This document shows, piece by piece, positions 21,401-33,312 of a stretch of 64,000 bases of DNA. The DNA comes from Staphylotrichum longicolle (taxonomy: Eukaryota > Ascomycota > Sordariomycetes > Sordariales > Chaetomiaceae). The stretch covers positions 1,426,001-1,490,000 of the forward strand of contig JAHCVI010000002.1 in the NCBI GenBank assembly GCA_019096155.1, in the 5' to 3' direction. The first letter of the stretch is position 1. Every line of letters starts with the position of its first letter. Below the pieces are notes generated by a model. That model ran no database searches, was not told the DNA's origin, and saw only the letters and a program-made list of their open reading frames with translations. Made by a program: the position numbers and the translations under genes.

Positions 21401-22602
21401 GATTTGTTGCGCGAAACACTCCCTTCGTCGTGAGGGGCGCCGCAGCCGACTGGCAAGCAACCCAGACATGGACCGTCGACTACTTGAAGGACTTTCTCGG
21501 CGACGAGCTTGTCAATGTCGCCGTTACTCCTTTTGGGTGTGTCCTAGATAACCCCCTTTCCTCTACCGCCCACCATTGACAACCTCGTCTCTTTTTTACC
21601 ACAACTCATCTCACCCCTTTCTCAACACCAACAGAAAACTAACAACCCCCCCAGCAACGCCGACGCCCCAACCCTCTACACCCCGCCCTCCTCCGACACC
21701 AGCACCCTCGTCTTTGCCAAACCCCACGAAGAACCCCAGCCCTTTAGCTCCTTTCTCACCTACCTCACCACGCAAGAACTCCAGCCACCGTCCCCCAACA
21801 ACCCCCATGGACAACAAGAAGAAGAAGAAGAAGTCCGCTACGCCCAGACCCAAAACGACAACCTCCGGCACGAGTACGCCGCGCTCCTCGCCCACGTCCC
21901 GCGCACCATCCCCTGGGCGCGCCTCGCCCTGGCCCGCGACCCGGACGCCGTCAACCTGTGGATCGGCAACGCGCGCTCCGTGACGGCCCTGCACAGGGAC
22001 AACTACGAGAACGTCTACGTGCAGGTCGCCGGCCGCAAGCACTTTGTGCTGCTCCCACCCGTCTGCCAGCCGTGCGTCGCCGAGCGGGGCTTGCGGCCGG
22101 CGCATTATCGGCGGCGGCGCCGGGCATCTTCTGCTGGGGATGGGGATGGGGGAGGAGGAGGAGGAGGGTTGGAGTTGGTGCTTGATGAAGGTGGAGGGGA
22201 GGGGGAGGAGGGGCAAGAGGAGGTGCCGTTTGCGGTGTGGGATCCCGACCGGCCGGCGGAGAACGCGACGCGGTACTCGGCGCTGGTGCAGCCGATGAGA
22301 GTGACGTTGAATCCGGGTGATATGCTCTATCTGCCGTGCATGTGGTGGGTTGGGGCTGCTAGTCAAATAAATGGTGGGAGGGAAGCAGAAGAAGCTGACG
22401 GGATTGCAGGTACCACAAGGTTTCGCAGAGCTGTTCGCCCGAAGGCGTCTGTATCGCGGTCAACTACTGGTAAGTTTGCCCGGCATGCTGCTGGGTTGCG
22501 GGCTCTCGAAGTTAACTTGCGTTTAGGTATGACATGGACTTTACGGGGCCCCTATACCCGTTGAGCACATTTGTCAGGTCAGTGTCCAACGAAAAGAAAT
22601 AG
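21286..22602 (+). CDS. JmjC-domain hydroxylase, JMJD7-like
   Basis: Fe(II)/2-oxoglutarate oxygenase of the small cytosolic JmjC group; animal JMJD7 hydroxylates lysines of DRG GTPases. Four exons: 21286-21536, 21655-22344, 22410-22469, 22527-22602; all introns are GT..AG and phase 2; 358 aa. Iron ligands: His197 and Asp199 in ALHRDNYENV and the distal His316 in WYHKVSQS, whose codon context is created by the second splice. The N-terminal motif FVVRGAAADW and C-terminal DFTGPLYPLSTFVR are typical of the family. The domain is interrupted by an acidic, Gln/Glu-rich insert near 135-145 and a Gly/Glu/Arg-rich insert near 230-275 encoded by GGA/GGAG repeats. Convergent with SPB1, only 99 bp apart. 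Confidence 0.88.
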
Positions 22603-22701
22603 TATCCATCACAGACAACGGTGATGTCGCCCCTTGATCATTGATAATCCAAATCCCGCCAAGCGAACGACACATGGCTTTGATATTAAACTCCACTTCT
22701 A

Positions 22702-25483
22702 CTACCTCTTCGCAATCCTCTTCAGCGCCCGCATCTCCTTCTTCATGCGCGGATCCACCATCTTGTACCTGCCCTTGACACCCTTGGGCCGGCCAGAGAG
22801 ACCGCGGTTCACACCCTGGGCCTTGACCACCTTGACGGGCGCTTTCCTCTTCTTGCGCCCGGCCGCAGAAATCAGCTTGGCGATGCTGGTGGCCTTCTCC
22901 TTCTCGGACATACCCTGCACAGAAAGTCAGTATTGCAATCGAATAAGCAAGCAAAAACACTGCGCGTAGACGGACCTCATCGCCAGCCAGCAAGTCAGCC
23001 TTCTTCTTGAGCTTCTCGAGCTTCTGAGCCTGCTTAAACTTCTTGCGAGCCCGCGCCTCGGCAACCTTCTTGATGGGCCGGGCGTTGTACGCCCGGAGCT
23101 TCTCCTTGATTGCGGCGGCCGCCTCCTTCGTGATGGGCTTGTGAGGCTTGTCGTGCTTGCCCTCGTCGTCGATGAACCAGTCCGGCAGCCCGTCCCGGTC
23201 CTTGAAGGCGTACTTGTTGTACCCTTCGTCGATGATGTCGTAGGCTGACTTCTCGCCGCGGGCCAGCTGGTGGGCCAACGTCATGGCCTCGGCCGTGACA
23301 ATGTCGATGTCTGGATGTGTTAGCCTCCGACCTGCTGGCTGTGCCCAGATCGACTTACTGGGTCTCCCATCCTTCTTTGCCTTCTTCTCGTTTTCTTCCC
23401 AGTCGTCCTCCTCGTCCCGTTTGGCTACCTCAAAGCCGTCATCCTCAGCCTTCTTCTTGGACGCTGCCTTGTTCTCCTTGCGCTGTCTCTTTTGCTCCTC
23501 GATAGTTGGGATACCATCATCAGACTCCTCAACATCCTCCTCGACATCGACATCCATTGCTTCCTCCTCGCTCTCCTCGTCCTCTGGGACATCGAGCAAC
23601 CCCGGGATGCTCTGGAAAATCTCCTGACTGAAGAAGCCGCGAGCGCGTTTCGACATTCCATTCTCGCCCTGGGGTGCGTTGTCCAGGTCCCTCAGAAGTG
23701 GCTTGCTAGAGTTCCCATCCTCCGAGTCGGAGTCGGAGTCGCTGTCTTCTTCGAGCGCGTCGTCATCGTCACTGTCCTCCTTCTCGCTCCCCGACACGCC
23801 CTCCCACTCGTCGTCGCCGTGCTCCTGCCTCGCCTTCTTGGCGCGGTACTTTGCATCGGCGGCCGCCTTTCTCTCCCTGTAGTCGTCGTACATGCTGTCC
23901 AACTCCCGCTCCAGCCGGTCCCCGTCCTCGTCGCTCTCGTCGTCCGTCTCACCAGACGAACCGATCCCGGAATCGCGGTCTCTCCTGGCGTCAGCCTCAA
24001 TGACCTTGGCCATCTTGCCCTTGGCTATCCGACGCATGGCATCCGTCTGGTCGAGCGCCTTGAGGCGGAACATGGCCCCTTCGCCCATAGGGCCTTCCTG
24101 CTCCATGCCGATATCCATGGGCGCCGTCATGTTCATCTGCATGCGCACAATCTCCTTTTGCTTCTTCTCGTTCTCCTTCCGCCGTTCCTTCTTCTTCTTG
24201 GAGGACTCCTTGTCTTTTATCCTCTGCAGCTCTTCCTGGATCTGGAGCTCCTCATCCATATTCTCCACCACAGCCACCTCTTCCGCGAGCGGTGTCTTGG
24301 TGGTCTTCTTGGTGGGAAAGCCAAAGATCTCCCGAACTCTCAAACGCCATTTCAAAAGAAGCTTGAACTCCTTCCTTCCCAAGACTTTCAGGTCGGCGCA
24401 GCACAGGCGAATCTCCTCGGTTGTTTCCGGTAGTCTGTCCAGGGCGGCCAGAGCAACGTCGCCGTTCCTTGCTTGGTCGAATGTGAGCCGATTGTACTGA
24501 CCAAGGATGGCAATTGGATCCGTCGTTTGGATGAACTCGCTAGCGGCGATCTCCTTGAACTGTGTGTCTGCATCGACGTTAGCACTGTCAAGTTACCGCC
24601 AGGGGTCGAGGCGCGCATACAATCTCCCTCCTCATAACCCTCTCTCTTGCGCTTCTTGATCTCCGGGTTGTACACCTTGGCCTCATTGTTCGGCGCCGGT
24701 TCTGCCAAGTCCTCAAAGACGGAACGGGGGTCGAGAAGACGGGGGTCGATGCGCTTCGGGGCCTTGAAGCCGCGGCATACAACGAAGATTTCGGCCGAGA
24801 CGTTACGGGAAGACGGGGGCTTTGTGGCGTCGACCTTGGTGAAGAGCTGGTTGAGAACCCACAGCAGAGAGTTGTAGTCCTTGGATCTGAACACTTTTGT
24901 CTGCATTGAGATATCAGCACCGTCCAGCTCCGTCCCCCCCTTTCCACGGAACATACCACAAAGTTTCCTCCTTCAACCAAGAACTCAGTGGCCAGCTTCA
25001 GCGAATGGAGCGCCAACTCGGCCTGGTTGTATGAATCCTGCACCCAGGCGGTACCGACGTTGGGGGCACCGTCGTGGAGCACGCAGTCGGCCTTCCAGGT
25101 CTTGAGGTGTTGGCGGATGGTCGCGCGGCACTTCTCGGTGGTGATATCGCTCTGGAAGGTGATGACCTTGGGAATGGGCTTGATCGGGGCGAGATCGACA
25201 CCGATGATGATGCTGTCCTTGGGCATGGTCTCGGCGCACACTTGACACCATGACTGGCTCGACTGTCAGCATCTCGGGCCAACGAGCATATGAATATTGG
25301 GTCCGGAAGACATACTCCGGGGGCGGCGCAAAGATCGAGCACGACCTTGCTCTTCTCGAGGAAGCCATATTTCTTGTTGAGCTGGATCAGCTTGAAGGCG
25401 GCACGGGCGCGGTAGCCCTTCTCCTTGGCGAGCTTGTACCACTTGTCGAGACGGCCCTTGCCGTGCTTCTTCTGGATCGCCAT
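22702..25483 (-). CDS. SPB1: 27S pre-rRNA 2'-O-ribose methyltransferase Spb1
   Basis: Nucleolar AdoMet-dependent methyltransferase that modifies the peptidyl-transferase A-loop guanosine and is needed for 60S assembly. Six exons: 25316-25483, 24957-25253, 24621-24900, 23359-24567, 22976-23310, 22702-22914; 833 aa, the usual length. The FtsJ domain occupies residues 1-230: YRARAAFKL, SAM site DLCAAPGSWCQV (made by the first splice), LHDGAPN and VTKVF. The middle is acidic (several Asp/Glu/Ser runs), followed by the Spb1 C-terminal domain with DIDIVTAEAMTLAHQLA and a Lys/Arg-rich end (GRPKGVKGRYKMVDPRMKKE). The last intron has a non-consensus GTCCGT donor, but its splice gives the expected DEGMSEKEK. 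Divergent from the Cdt2-like gene across 750 bp. Confidence 0.95.
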
Positions 25484-26234
25484 GGTGTCGACTGTTCTGC
25501 CGCAGACAATCCGGCGCCTGTGGTGTTGGCTGGGTCCGGGACTTGAACGGAATGGCGCTCCAAAACAGCCTCTGCGCTGCTGCTACACCACTGAAATTTT
25601 TGGCGGAGACACTGGACGATAAGGCACGCGATAAGGTTGGAAATTGTTAGTGAGTGCCAATGTGGGGTTGTCCCTCTGTCCCTGAAGTTCCAGGATCTGG
25701 GCATGTGCGGGGCCAGCGGCTCGAACCACTGGAGGCGCGATTGGGGGCGCCGATTGGCTCGACACGTCGCTGGATCACAGCGCCAGCCCCTGATAGGCGG
25801 TTTAGCTCCAACCACTTAAGACCCCTGCCTCGCCAGCGCGTCATTGCACCGCGAACCGCGTCCTGCAGCAAATTCCAGGTTTCCCCAGCGTGGAGGGGCG
25901 GGTACCCAGTACGCCGTATCCCGCAGTGCACCCGACAGCTATAACCCCTCGCAACCTCTCTCTTGCGTGCTCTCGTTTGGCAGCATTGGACTCTGCAGCA
26001 GACGAACTCGACCGAGGCATGGTTGATGTCTGCCGGTGGTACGAAGTAGGAGCAGTTCAGAAGTAATTGTTGACGAGGCATTCACCGGCCATTGGACGCG
26101 ACAACATCTCGACAGCACCTCGACGCGGCTCTCGACTGTCGACGGCCATCGATATTCCTTAATTCCCCATTCATTGTCTCTTGACGACACAAACAGCACG
26201 GACCCAGCATCCAGGCATCCATTGACCATCGACC
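25484..26234. other. Divergent promoter of SPB1 and the Cdt2-like gene
   Basis: No gene supported. A short GTTCAAGTCC match to a tRNA B-box near 25538 (minus strand) has no cloverleaf partner and was rejected. Confidence 0.5.
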
Positions 26235-28597
26235 ATGGCAGACAAGGCCCCGTCTTCGCCTGCGCGGAGATCCGCCACGCTGAGCAACAGCCTGCTCTCG
26301 TCCCCACCAAGGGCACCATCTACTCGCGGCAAGGAGCGAAGGAATCCGTCGATTACACCTAGAAAGTTTACGCGCTTCTTCACTCCCCGATCCCGCGTCT
26401 CGTCCAAGCCGAGCGCTGCCCGCAAGGCCCTCTACGATCTCACAGCTCCGGCCCTTAACCGCTGCCAGACGCCGTCCAGCCCGCTCAAACCCATCTCAGA
26501 GGAGCTCACCCTGCCGAATCTTCAGGATGCCCACCGCGTGAAACGCCGCAAGGTCCACCACGCCACCCCGGAGAAGCAGACGAGCCATCTTCCTACTCCG
26601 TTGAACTCGTCGCCTCTCCTTCCGACCCCGGACTTCAGGCCACAATTCAGCAGCCCCATCCAGTCTGATCGATCCCGCCAGGCCCTGCAGGATGGTGTGT
26701 TTAGAGACGATGACGTCTCCGAGGATGAGGAAGAGCAAGTGGAAGGCCTGGGTTCAGCACTGAAGAGGCCGGTTCCGCTGCACCGTCGAGGGTTAGGAGC
26801 CCAACTGGTGCAGAGGATGACGGGCGCCATGCGCTATGCCGGCGAGCGAGCGGTGGAGTGTCCTGTTGCTGGTGAGGCCTCATTTGCGTCCCAGCTAGAG
26901 CGAGATCGGTCCTGACTTTGCGTTAGATTGGAGGACGGAAACCGCGGATTTCCAGAGCAGGCCCGAAGATGTGCATTTTTCATCGAGCCATGAGGGCGCG
27001 CCACGAGCCATCCCGTTCTGCACAGCAACATGCCATAGTGAGTTGATTCATCGGGCTCCTTGACCGCATTGCTCTCGACTAACTGGGACCAGAGAGCAGC
27101 CTTGTTGCGGTTGGGGACGAGGAAGGCTATGTTCGGCTTCTGGATTCGAACAAAGACTTCTCCAAGATCCACCTCTCGTTTCAAGCCCACGGAAACGCCG
27201 TCATCGACTTGGCCTTCTCCGAGGATGACCACCTGCTTGCGACTGCATCAGGAGACCAGACGGGCAGGGTCATTGACATGATGACGCAGCAGCCGATCTC
27301 CGTTCTCGGCTACCACACTGCGTCCCTCAAGCAGGTCCGGTTTCAGCCGGGTCGCGGTTCTAGCTGCGTCCTGGCAACCTCCGGCCGCGACGGGAGCGTA
27401 CAAATCTGGGATCTGCGGTGCCGTGGAGGGCCAGTGCATGATATGGGTATTGTTTCTGAGGCCGGTCTCCGCCACGGCGCTCCAAAACCCCTCTCCCCGG
27501 GCTGTGTGGTGAACAGCATCTACGATGCTCACGCACGCACAACACGCCATGCCAAAGGCCAACCACCAACCTCCAGCTCTGGCGACGTTGCCCGCCTAGG
27601 TGAAGTGCCAGGCCGCATCGGCGAAGTGTCCGTCACGGCACTCCAGTTCCTCCCTCCTGGCCGCGAGCACCTCCTTCTAACCGCCTGCGAGGCCGACGCG
27701 AGCATCAAACTTTGGGACATTCGCGCGGTGCACACCAGCCGGCACCACAAGGCCAGCACTCCCGTCTCTTTCACCGCGCCGCCCCCAGGCCACGCCGCCT
27801 TCCGCCCCTTCGGCATCTGCTCCATGACCCTTGGCGGCGACGGCACGCGCCTCTACGCGCTCTCCAAAGACAACACCGTCTACGCCTACAGCACCGCTCA
27901 CCTCGTCCTCGGCCACGCGCCGGACCTCGTCCCCGCCCGGCCGGGCACCGAACCCCCGCGCCGCCGCCACCACCCGCACGGCACCGCACACGAGGGCCTC
28001 GGCCCGCTCTACGGCTTCCGCCACCCCCTCTTCCACGCGACCAGCTTCTACGTCAAAGCCGCCATCCGCCCCGCCGCCAACGGTCAGTCCGAGCTCCTCG
28101 CCGTCGGCAGCTCCGACGGCGCCGCCGTCCTCTTCCCCACCGACGAGCGCTACCTCCAAGACGCCTGGTCCTCCTCCTCCTCCTCCTCCTCCGGCGGCGG
28201 CCCCGAACAGCAGGAAACGTACTACGTCGGCACCCCGACCGCCACGCCGGCGCTCCCGCGCCCAGGGCTCCGCTCGGCGACCGCAGCGGCGCTGACGCGC
28301 ACGAATAGCGGTCTGTTTGCGCGCCACATGGACGGCGGCGCCGGGCCGGCGTCCACGCCCATTGTGCGCAGGGGCACGCCGCTGGTCAGGGGCCACTCTA
28401 AGGAGGTGGGCGCCGTGGCGTGGACGAGCGGGGGCAAGCTGGTGACGGTCGGGGACGACTTTGTCATTAGGTGCTGGAGCGAGGAGAGGGAGAAGGCGGC
28501 GGACCTGAGGCTGGGCGGGGAGACAGAGGGACGCAGGTGGGGGTGCGGGTGGGCAGATGTGGGTGATGGGTGGGACGGGGATGCGGATGATTGGTGA
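26235..28597 (+). CDS. Cdt2-like WD40 protein (CRL4 ubiquitin-ligase adaptor)
   Basis: Candidate substrate receptor of the Cul4-Ddb1 ligase that destroys replication factors on DNA-loaded PCNA. Exons 26235-26871, 26927-27037, 27093-28597; introns of 55 bp, the second with a CTAAC branch; 750 aa. Residues 1-210 are basic and Ser/Pro-rich, followed by the conserved entry RAIPFCTATCHKSSLVAVGD and WD repeats (DGSVQIWDLR, ADASIKLWDIR, VRGHSKEVGAVAW, DDFVIRCWSEE). Glu/Asp/Trp repeats close the propeller near the C-terminus. A low-complexity Ser/Gly insert (TCC repeats, 28170-28200) lies between blades. The N-terminal region has RKFTRFF at 43-49, resembling a PCNA-interacting peptide (see findings). 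The assignment rests on blade-1 sequence and architecture; other WD40 adaptors are possible. Confidence 0.78.
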
Positions 28598-29130
28598 GGG
28601 TGTGGTTTCTAGCACGTTGGCTTTGGCTGTCGTCGTTTATTCGGTGCGGTTGCGGTGGGTTGGAGTAGGTGAGGTTGGTCTGGATGCTCGTTTGTTGGGA
28701 TATTGCTGCCGGGCATGAACTGTGGGAGCTGGGTCGCTCAGGCGCTTGTGTCGGTTTGTTTACTAGGACAGGCATAGCCGCGGGTACAGGATTACGGCGT
28801 TTGGGAGTTGGCATATGGTTGTTGAGTAGATAGCACCGGTGGTGTTGGAGTAGCGGGCGAGCGTTGGCAGCGTGGGCGAGTTACTGTATGGTTGTGAAGG
28901 CACTAAGCATTCGGCGCAGCAATGGATATTTTTAAAGGAGTACTCGTCAAATCACGGCGGTGACTTCAAAAGCGCCAACGCGAATGTAACAAAGAATAGG
29001 CACCTGCAACGCCCGGATATCGGCAACCTGCGCTGGGTATCTTGATATTACCGTCTATGAACTCGCCCTCAACCCACGCGAAATGCTGGATATTCTAACA
29101 TGGACAAAAAAAAAGAAGAAAAAACAAATG
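28598..29130. other. Intergenic, convergent 3' region
   Basis: Nothing seen apart from presumed 3' UTRs. Confidence 0.5.
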
Positions 29131-30756
29131 CTACACTGCCGATCTCGCCGCCCCACGGGCTGCCCCGTCCTTGTCGCCACTGTTTTCCTCTTGGCTTTCG
29201 TGGTTGATGAACAGGAACGAGATGAACACGACTCCCGCGCCCACCCAGTAAAGCCAGCTTGAGTACTGAGAGTACTGGATCATCTCGCCGATGAGCGACA
29301 GCGGGATGTTCAGGGACAGGCCCACCGTAACCACCAGCGGCGTGGTCAGGAGCATGGCGTACGCCCAAAGGATGTCGCTAAAGAACGAGGCAGCAGAGTT
29401 GACCTGGTACATGTCAGCAAGCTGTGGTTCAAGTCTGGTCCAATGTCGGCCTTACCGCAATGATAGCCCACACAGTTCCGGTCGGAGGTAGTTCAAACTA
29501 GCGGGCAAGGTTAGCAGGCAGTCGGCCAACTCCATAATTGCGAGGGGGGGAACCCACCGTTTCGATGCCAGTGTAGTGCAGGATGAAGAAGCCCGGCCAA
29601 AGGAGGAACACGTTAAACAGGCCGACGAGGCCAAAGAACAGCGGCATGTTCACGCGCTCCTCGTTCCCCACCCTCCTCTTCATGACGGTGACATACACAC
29701 CGTAGATAATGGCACTGAAAAACGCCATGGCATCCCCAATGGCAATCTGCGCCGTCGACTTGTACGGGAAGCTCCCCCGGTTATCGTCGTTCGCCCCGGA
29801 CAAGTCCACCGACGAGATGAGGATCACCCCGGCCAGAGACGCCAGCACCCCGATCAGCTTGCGCACCGTGAACCCCTCCACCTTTGTGATGGCGCAGAAT
29901 ATGAGCGTCCATATGCTGCTCGTCGACGTCAGAATGGTCACGCTCCCCACGCTCGTGTACTCGAGACAGGCGCTCGCAAAGTAGTTCGCAGCGAACCAGA
30001 GCATCGAAAACTCGAGACTCAGTCGCGCCGTCTCCCCAAAGCTGAGCATGTCCTGGCCGCGCGACGGCAGGTCGAGGCTCGCCTCGTCGTCAACCAGCAG
30101 CCGCTGTCCGGCGTCATCGTCCGCATCCCCGCCAAGCCTCCCGTCCTCCCCCTCGTCTCTCGTCTTCAGGGGCGTCACGCCGAGCCTCTTCTCGCGCCAC
30201 ATCTCCAGGGCAGCGCCCATGAGCGAGTCCACGCCGTTGTGCATGACGTAGCGTATCGTGATCGGGATGAGCGAGAAGGCGAAGCACGAAGTGTTGATGT
30301 AGACGAGGAAGAAGGGCTTGCTGTAGGTGCCGTCGGAGAAGATGTACTGCGCAAGACGACCAATCCGTCAGCCCTCCCACCCTTTTACAGAGAAAGCAGG
30401 GAAGCAAAAAAACTCACGCTCGCCAGAAAGTTGGACAGCGTCCAGAGAAACACGACGACCAAGAGGCATATTATGCCCAGGGTCCGCCGGGCCACGCCGC
30501 CGAGGCCGAGTCTCTCCCTTATGCTGCTGCCGCCCGTTGTCGCTCTCGAGTCGGTCGTCATGGCCGAGGAGGTGGCTCGGGAGAGCGGGGCATCGGGTTC
30601 TGTGGACGAGAGCATTGCTGCGGTGACGGAATGCGACCTGCGCCGGGAAGAAGAAGCGTGTGCGTAAGCGGGTTGGTGGTTGTGGTGGTGGTGTTCTGAG
30701 TGATGGCTGTGGTCTGGGGCCAGGTCGCCTGGCAGTAGCGGCTCGGTGGGCGCCAT
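29131..30756 (-). CDS. Drug/metabolite transporter superfamily protein (SLC35F / yeast YML018C type)
   Basis: Polytopic membrane carrier of 480 aa; yeast relatives (YML018C, Thi74) sit in the vacuolar membrane, and the substrate is unsettled. Exons 30418-30756, 29558-30346, 29456-29497, 29131-29403, all phase 0; the third exon is only 14 codons. An N-terminal His/Ser-rich cytosolic tail (about 95 aa) leads to TM1 (LGIICLLVVVFLWTLSNF). About ten hydrophobic segments follow, with an acidic loop (DDDAGQRLLVDDEASLDL) between TM2 and TM3, the EamA-type motifs YTSVGSVTILTSTSSIWTL and LASLAGVILIS, and the second repeat SDILWAYAMLLTTPLV. The C-terminus is hydrophilic (ESQEENSGDKDG). The role as exporter/importer of amino acids or thiamine is inference. 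Confidence 0.88.
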
Positions 30757-31604
30757 CTCGGATCTCGGGTCGGGGCGGAGGTGTAGGAGTCTACCAGCAG
30801 AGAGAGTTTCGTCGTGCCCTTACTCTTCAACCCCACGAGGGAACGAACGGAGGCGGCCCGGCAAACGCAGACGGGGCGGGCGGGTGCTGCATTCTCCGGG
30901 TGAAACGGCACCGACGACAAGCGCCCGGGATCGGGATACGGTAGCCGTGACAAGTCGCGGCCGGATTGACACGGTAAACAACAACAAAAAAAAACAAATA
31001 CGAGACTGAGAGACAAGAGCAAAAAGAAGGTGTCCTCAAGAGCAGCCGCGGGAATACGACAAACGCCGAATGTGTGAAGAAACTAGGGTTGCGGCCGTCG
31101 GCGTAGTTCTGAAGCACGCGAGGATGGCGTCGCCGCCAAGGTGGCCCCCTGACTTTCAGTGAGACTAGCGATCGTTGGGGGGGTTAGGGTTCCCCTGGTG
31201 CAACATCAAATGTCTCGGACCTCAACCCCTTTCAAATCCCAACCGATCCGTTGTTGATAGCCTCTAGTTCCAACCGTCATCAACATCCTTGGTTAGAACA
31301 GTCTAGCGTCCACCATGGATTGCAGTGCAGTTTTAAAGCTGCAGGAGAGAGAACACCTAGGACCAGTATCATTCATGATCCCATCACTTAGGCCGTACTG
31401 CAACATCCAGAACACACCCCAATTACCATTTACACCAATGCACACCTCTATGTAGGCAAGGGGTGCCCGTCGCCCCTGAAACTCAAATCATGACCCGACT
31501 CTCCAGTCCGGAAGCAAACACGCCAAACAGACAGCCCAGCATGATATCATACAAAGCAAAAACCCCTGGGTCAAATCCGAATCATTCTAACATTGGCTCC
31601 TCGA
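30757..31604. other. Intergenic: promoter of the transporter and 3' flank of YPT7
   Basis: Contains A-rich runs near 30980-31000; no gene found. Confidence 0.5.
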
Positions 31605-32573
31605 TTAGCACGCACACCCGTCCCGGTCATTCTCGATGTGGATGTTGATAGGATCCTGGAAGTCCCCGCTAAACTCCTCTGACTCCTCCTGAAGCAGCGC
31701 GTTCCTCGCAATCACTAAGAAGACGGTCAGCCGTTGGCACTCTCCAAGCATGTAAATGGCCACCTACCCTCGAAAGCCTGCTCCACGTTGATCGCCTCCT
31801 TTGCGCTCGTCTCAAAGTACGGGATGCCACCTTTCGACTGGCAAAAGGTCATGGCCCGCTTGTTGGAGATCTAACAGGCCGTTAGCTCGCCCGGCCGTCC
31901 GCCGCCGCACAGCGCCACCCCAGCCCGGACTCACCACTCGCTTGCTCTCTTCGACATCGATCTTGTTCCCCAGCACCACGAACGGGAAGTTATCCGGGTC
32001 TCGTGGCGACGCCTGGATCAAGAACTCGTCCCGCCAGCTGTCGAGCGCATCGAAGCTCTTGGAATTGTTGACGTCGTACACCAGCACGCAGCAGTCGGCT
32101 CCCCGGTAGAAGGCCACGCCTAGCGACTGGAACCGTTCTTGTCCCGCTGTGTCCCAGAGCTGTCATCCCGGACCCTGTGTGTTAGCGAACAGCCCACTTT
32201 CTGCCAACTGTAGCGCTCTCGGAGGGTCGGTCGTGTGCGCACCTGCATGGTCACCTGCCGGTCGTCGACCAGCACCTCGCGCGTCAGGAAATCGGCGCCG
32301 ATCGTGGCCTTGTAGCTGGCGCTGAACTTCTTGTTGACCTGTGTTTCGAGCGGGACGTCAGAGAATGCGCTCTCTCGTAAATGCCGGGACAACAAGGCCT
32401 CCGCCTCGGGTAGGAGCGTCGGCAGCGTACATATTGGTTCATCAGACTTGTCTTGCCGACTCCGCTGTCGCCCAGGATGATGACCTGGATCCCATGCGAT
32501 TAGCAACTGGCGCGGGAGCTGCATCCATGATGGCGCATCCAACCTTCAACAGGACCTTCTTTCTGGAAGCCAT
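31605..32573 (-). CDS. YPT7: Rab7-type small GTPase Ypt7
   Basis: GTPase that directs late endosome/vacuole fusion through the HOPS complex. Six exons: 32544-32573, 32431-32484, 32243-32338, 31935-32159, 31768-31870, 31605-31714; introns of 53-92 bp; 205 aa, the standard length. P-loop GDSGVGKT at 15-22, switch I ATIGADFLTREV with the essential Thr, switch II WDTAGQERFQSL, GNKID and ETSAK guanine-binding motifs. The C-terminus ends CAC, the double geranylgeranylation signal of Rab7. All splice junctions fall at canonical sites and restore the conserved sequence exactly. Five introns in so short a gene contrast with its neighbours. Divergent from the Mg-chelatase-like gene. Confidence 0.97.
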
Positions 32574-33312
32574 GGCGGCGCTGTCTCTGGGGATCGTCGA
32601 TGACGTGGGGAGGGAAGGCGTGCGAGTTGGAGTAACGTCAGACTGAAACACCCGATGGGGTCGGGATGCGGTGCTTCAGAGAGGGATACGAGACAGCGGG
32701 GGGCTGAGTGCGGTCGTTAAATGGCGGTTGGGTATGATCGCTGGCGACAACAACGGTTGAAAGACGGCGGGCGCTGATAAACGGACGGGTCTGCTGTTAG
32801 GGGCCCCAGCGTTGGAGGAGTGACGAAGGCGGAGCCCGGTTGATGGCTGGCTGCAAGGCAGCGCAGGCACCTGATTGGCAGCCGGGCCAATCACACGCCC
32901 CGTGGGTGTTGGTCCACCGATGAAACCAAGCAGCCTTCGGCTTAGCGCACATGGATAACCCCCACATCCCCTCCCGCTCCCCGTTGTCTTGGTCTGAGCT
33001 CATTTCTTGCCTGGCACAGCAGTGACAGCACCCACCACCCGGTGCTTGCGACGATTCAACATTGACGGGCGAGGCACGCGAGCAGCCGCCAAAAACCCAA
33101 AGCAGGACCCAACCCGATCCGGCTGTTGCGCAACGACAAGACTTGAGATGGCAAGGCGGCAGTTCAGCTTTGGACACGAGTACACATACGATGAAGTGTG
33201 ATTGAGGCGACGAAAGCAAGGGTTGCGCCCACGTCCAGACCAGACCATCGACCCTCTCCGAGTCGTCGACAAGTGTTGCCTGGACCGTCGCCTGCGCGTC
33301 CTCCACCAGGCA
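32574..33312. other. Divergent promoter of YPT7 and the Mg-chelatase-like gene
   Basis: No gene seen. In the frame of the downstream gene an open stretch extends back to about 33202 but lacks family similarity. Confidence 0.5.

Noticed and set aside
25525..25600. tRNA-like sequence (GTTCAAGTCC box) on the minus strand upstream of SPB1
   Set aside because: No pairing acceptor stem, D arm or anticodon stem could be drawn around it; a chance B-box match.
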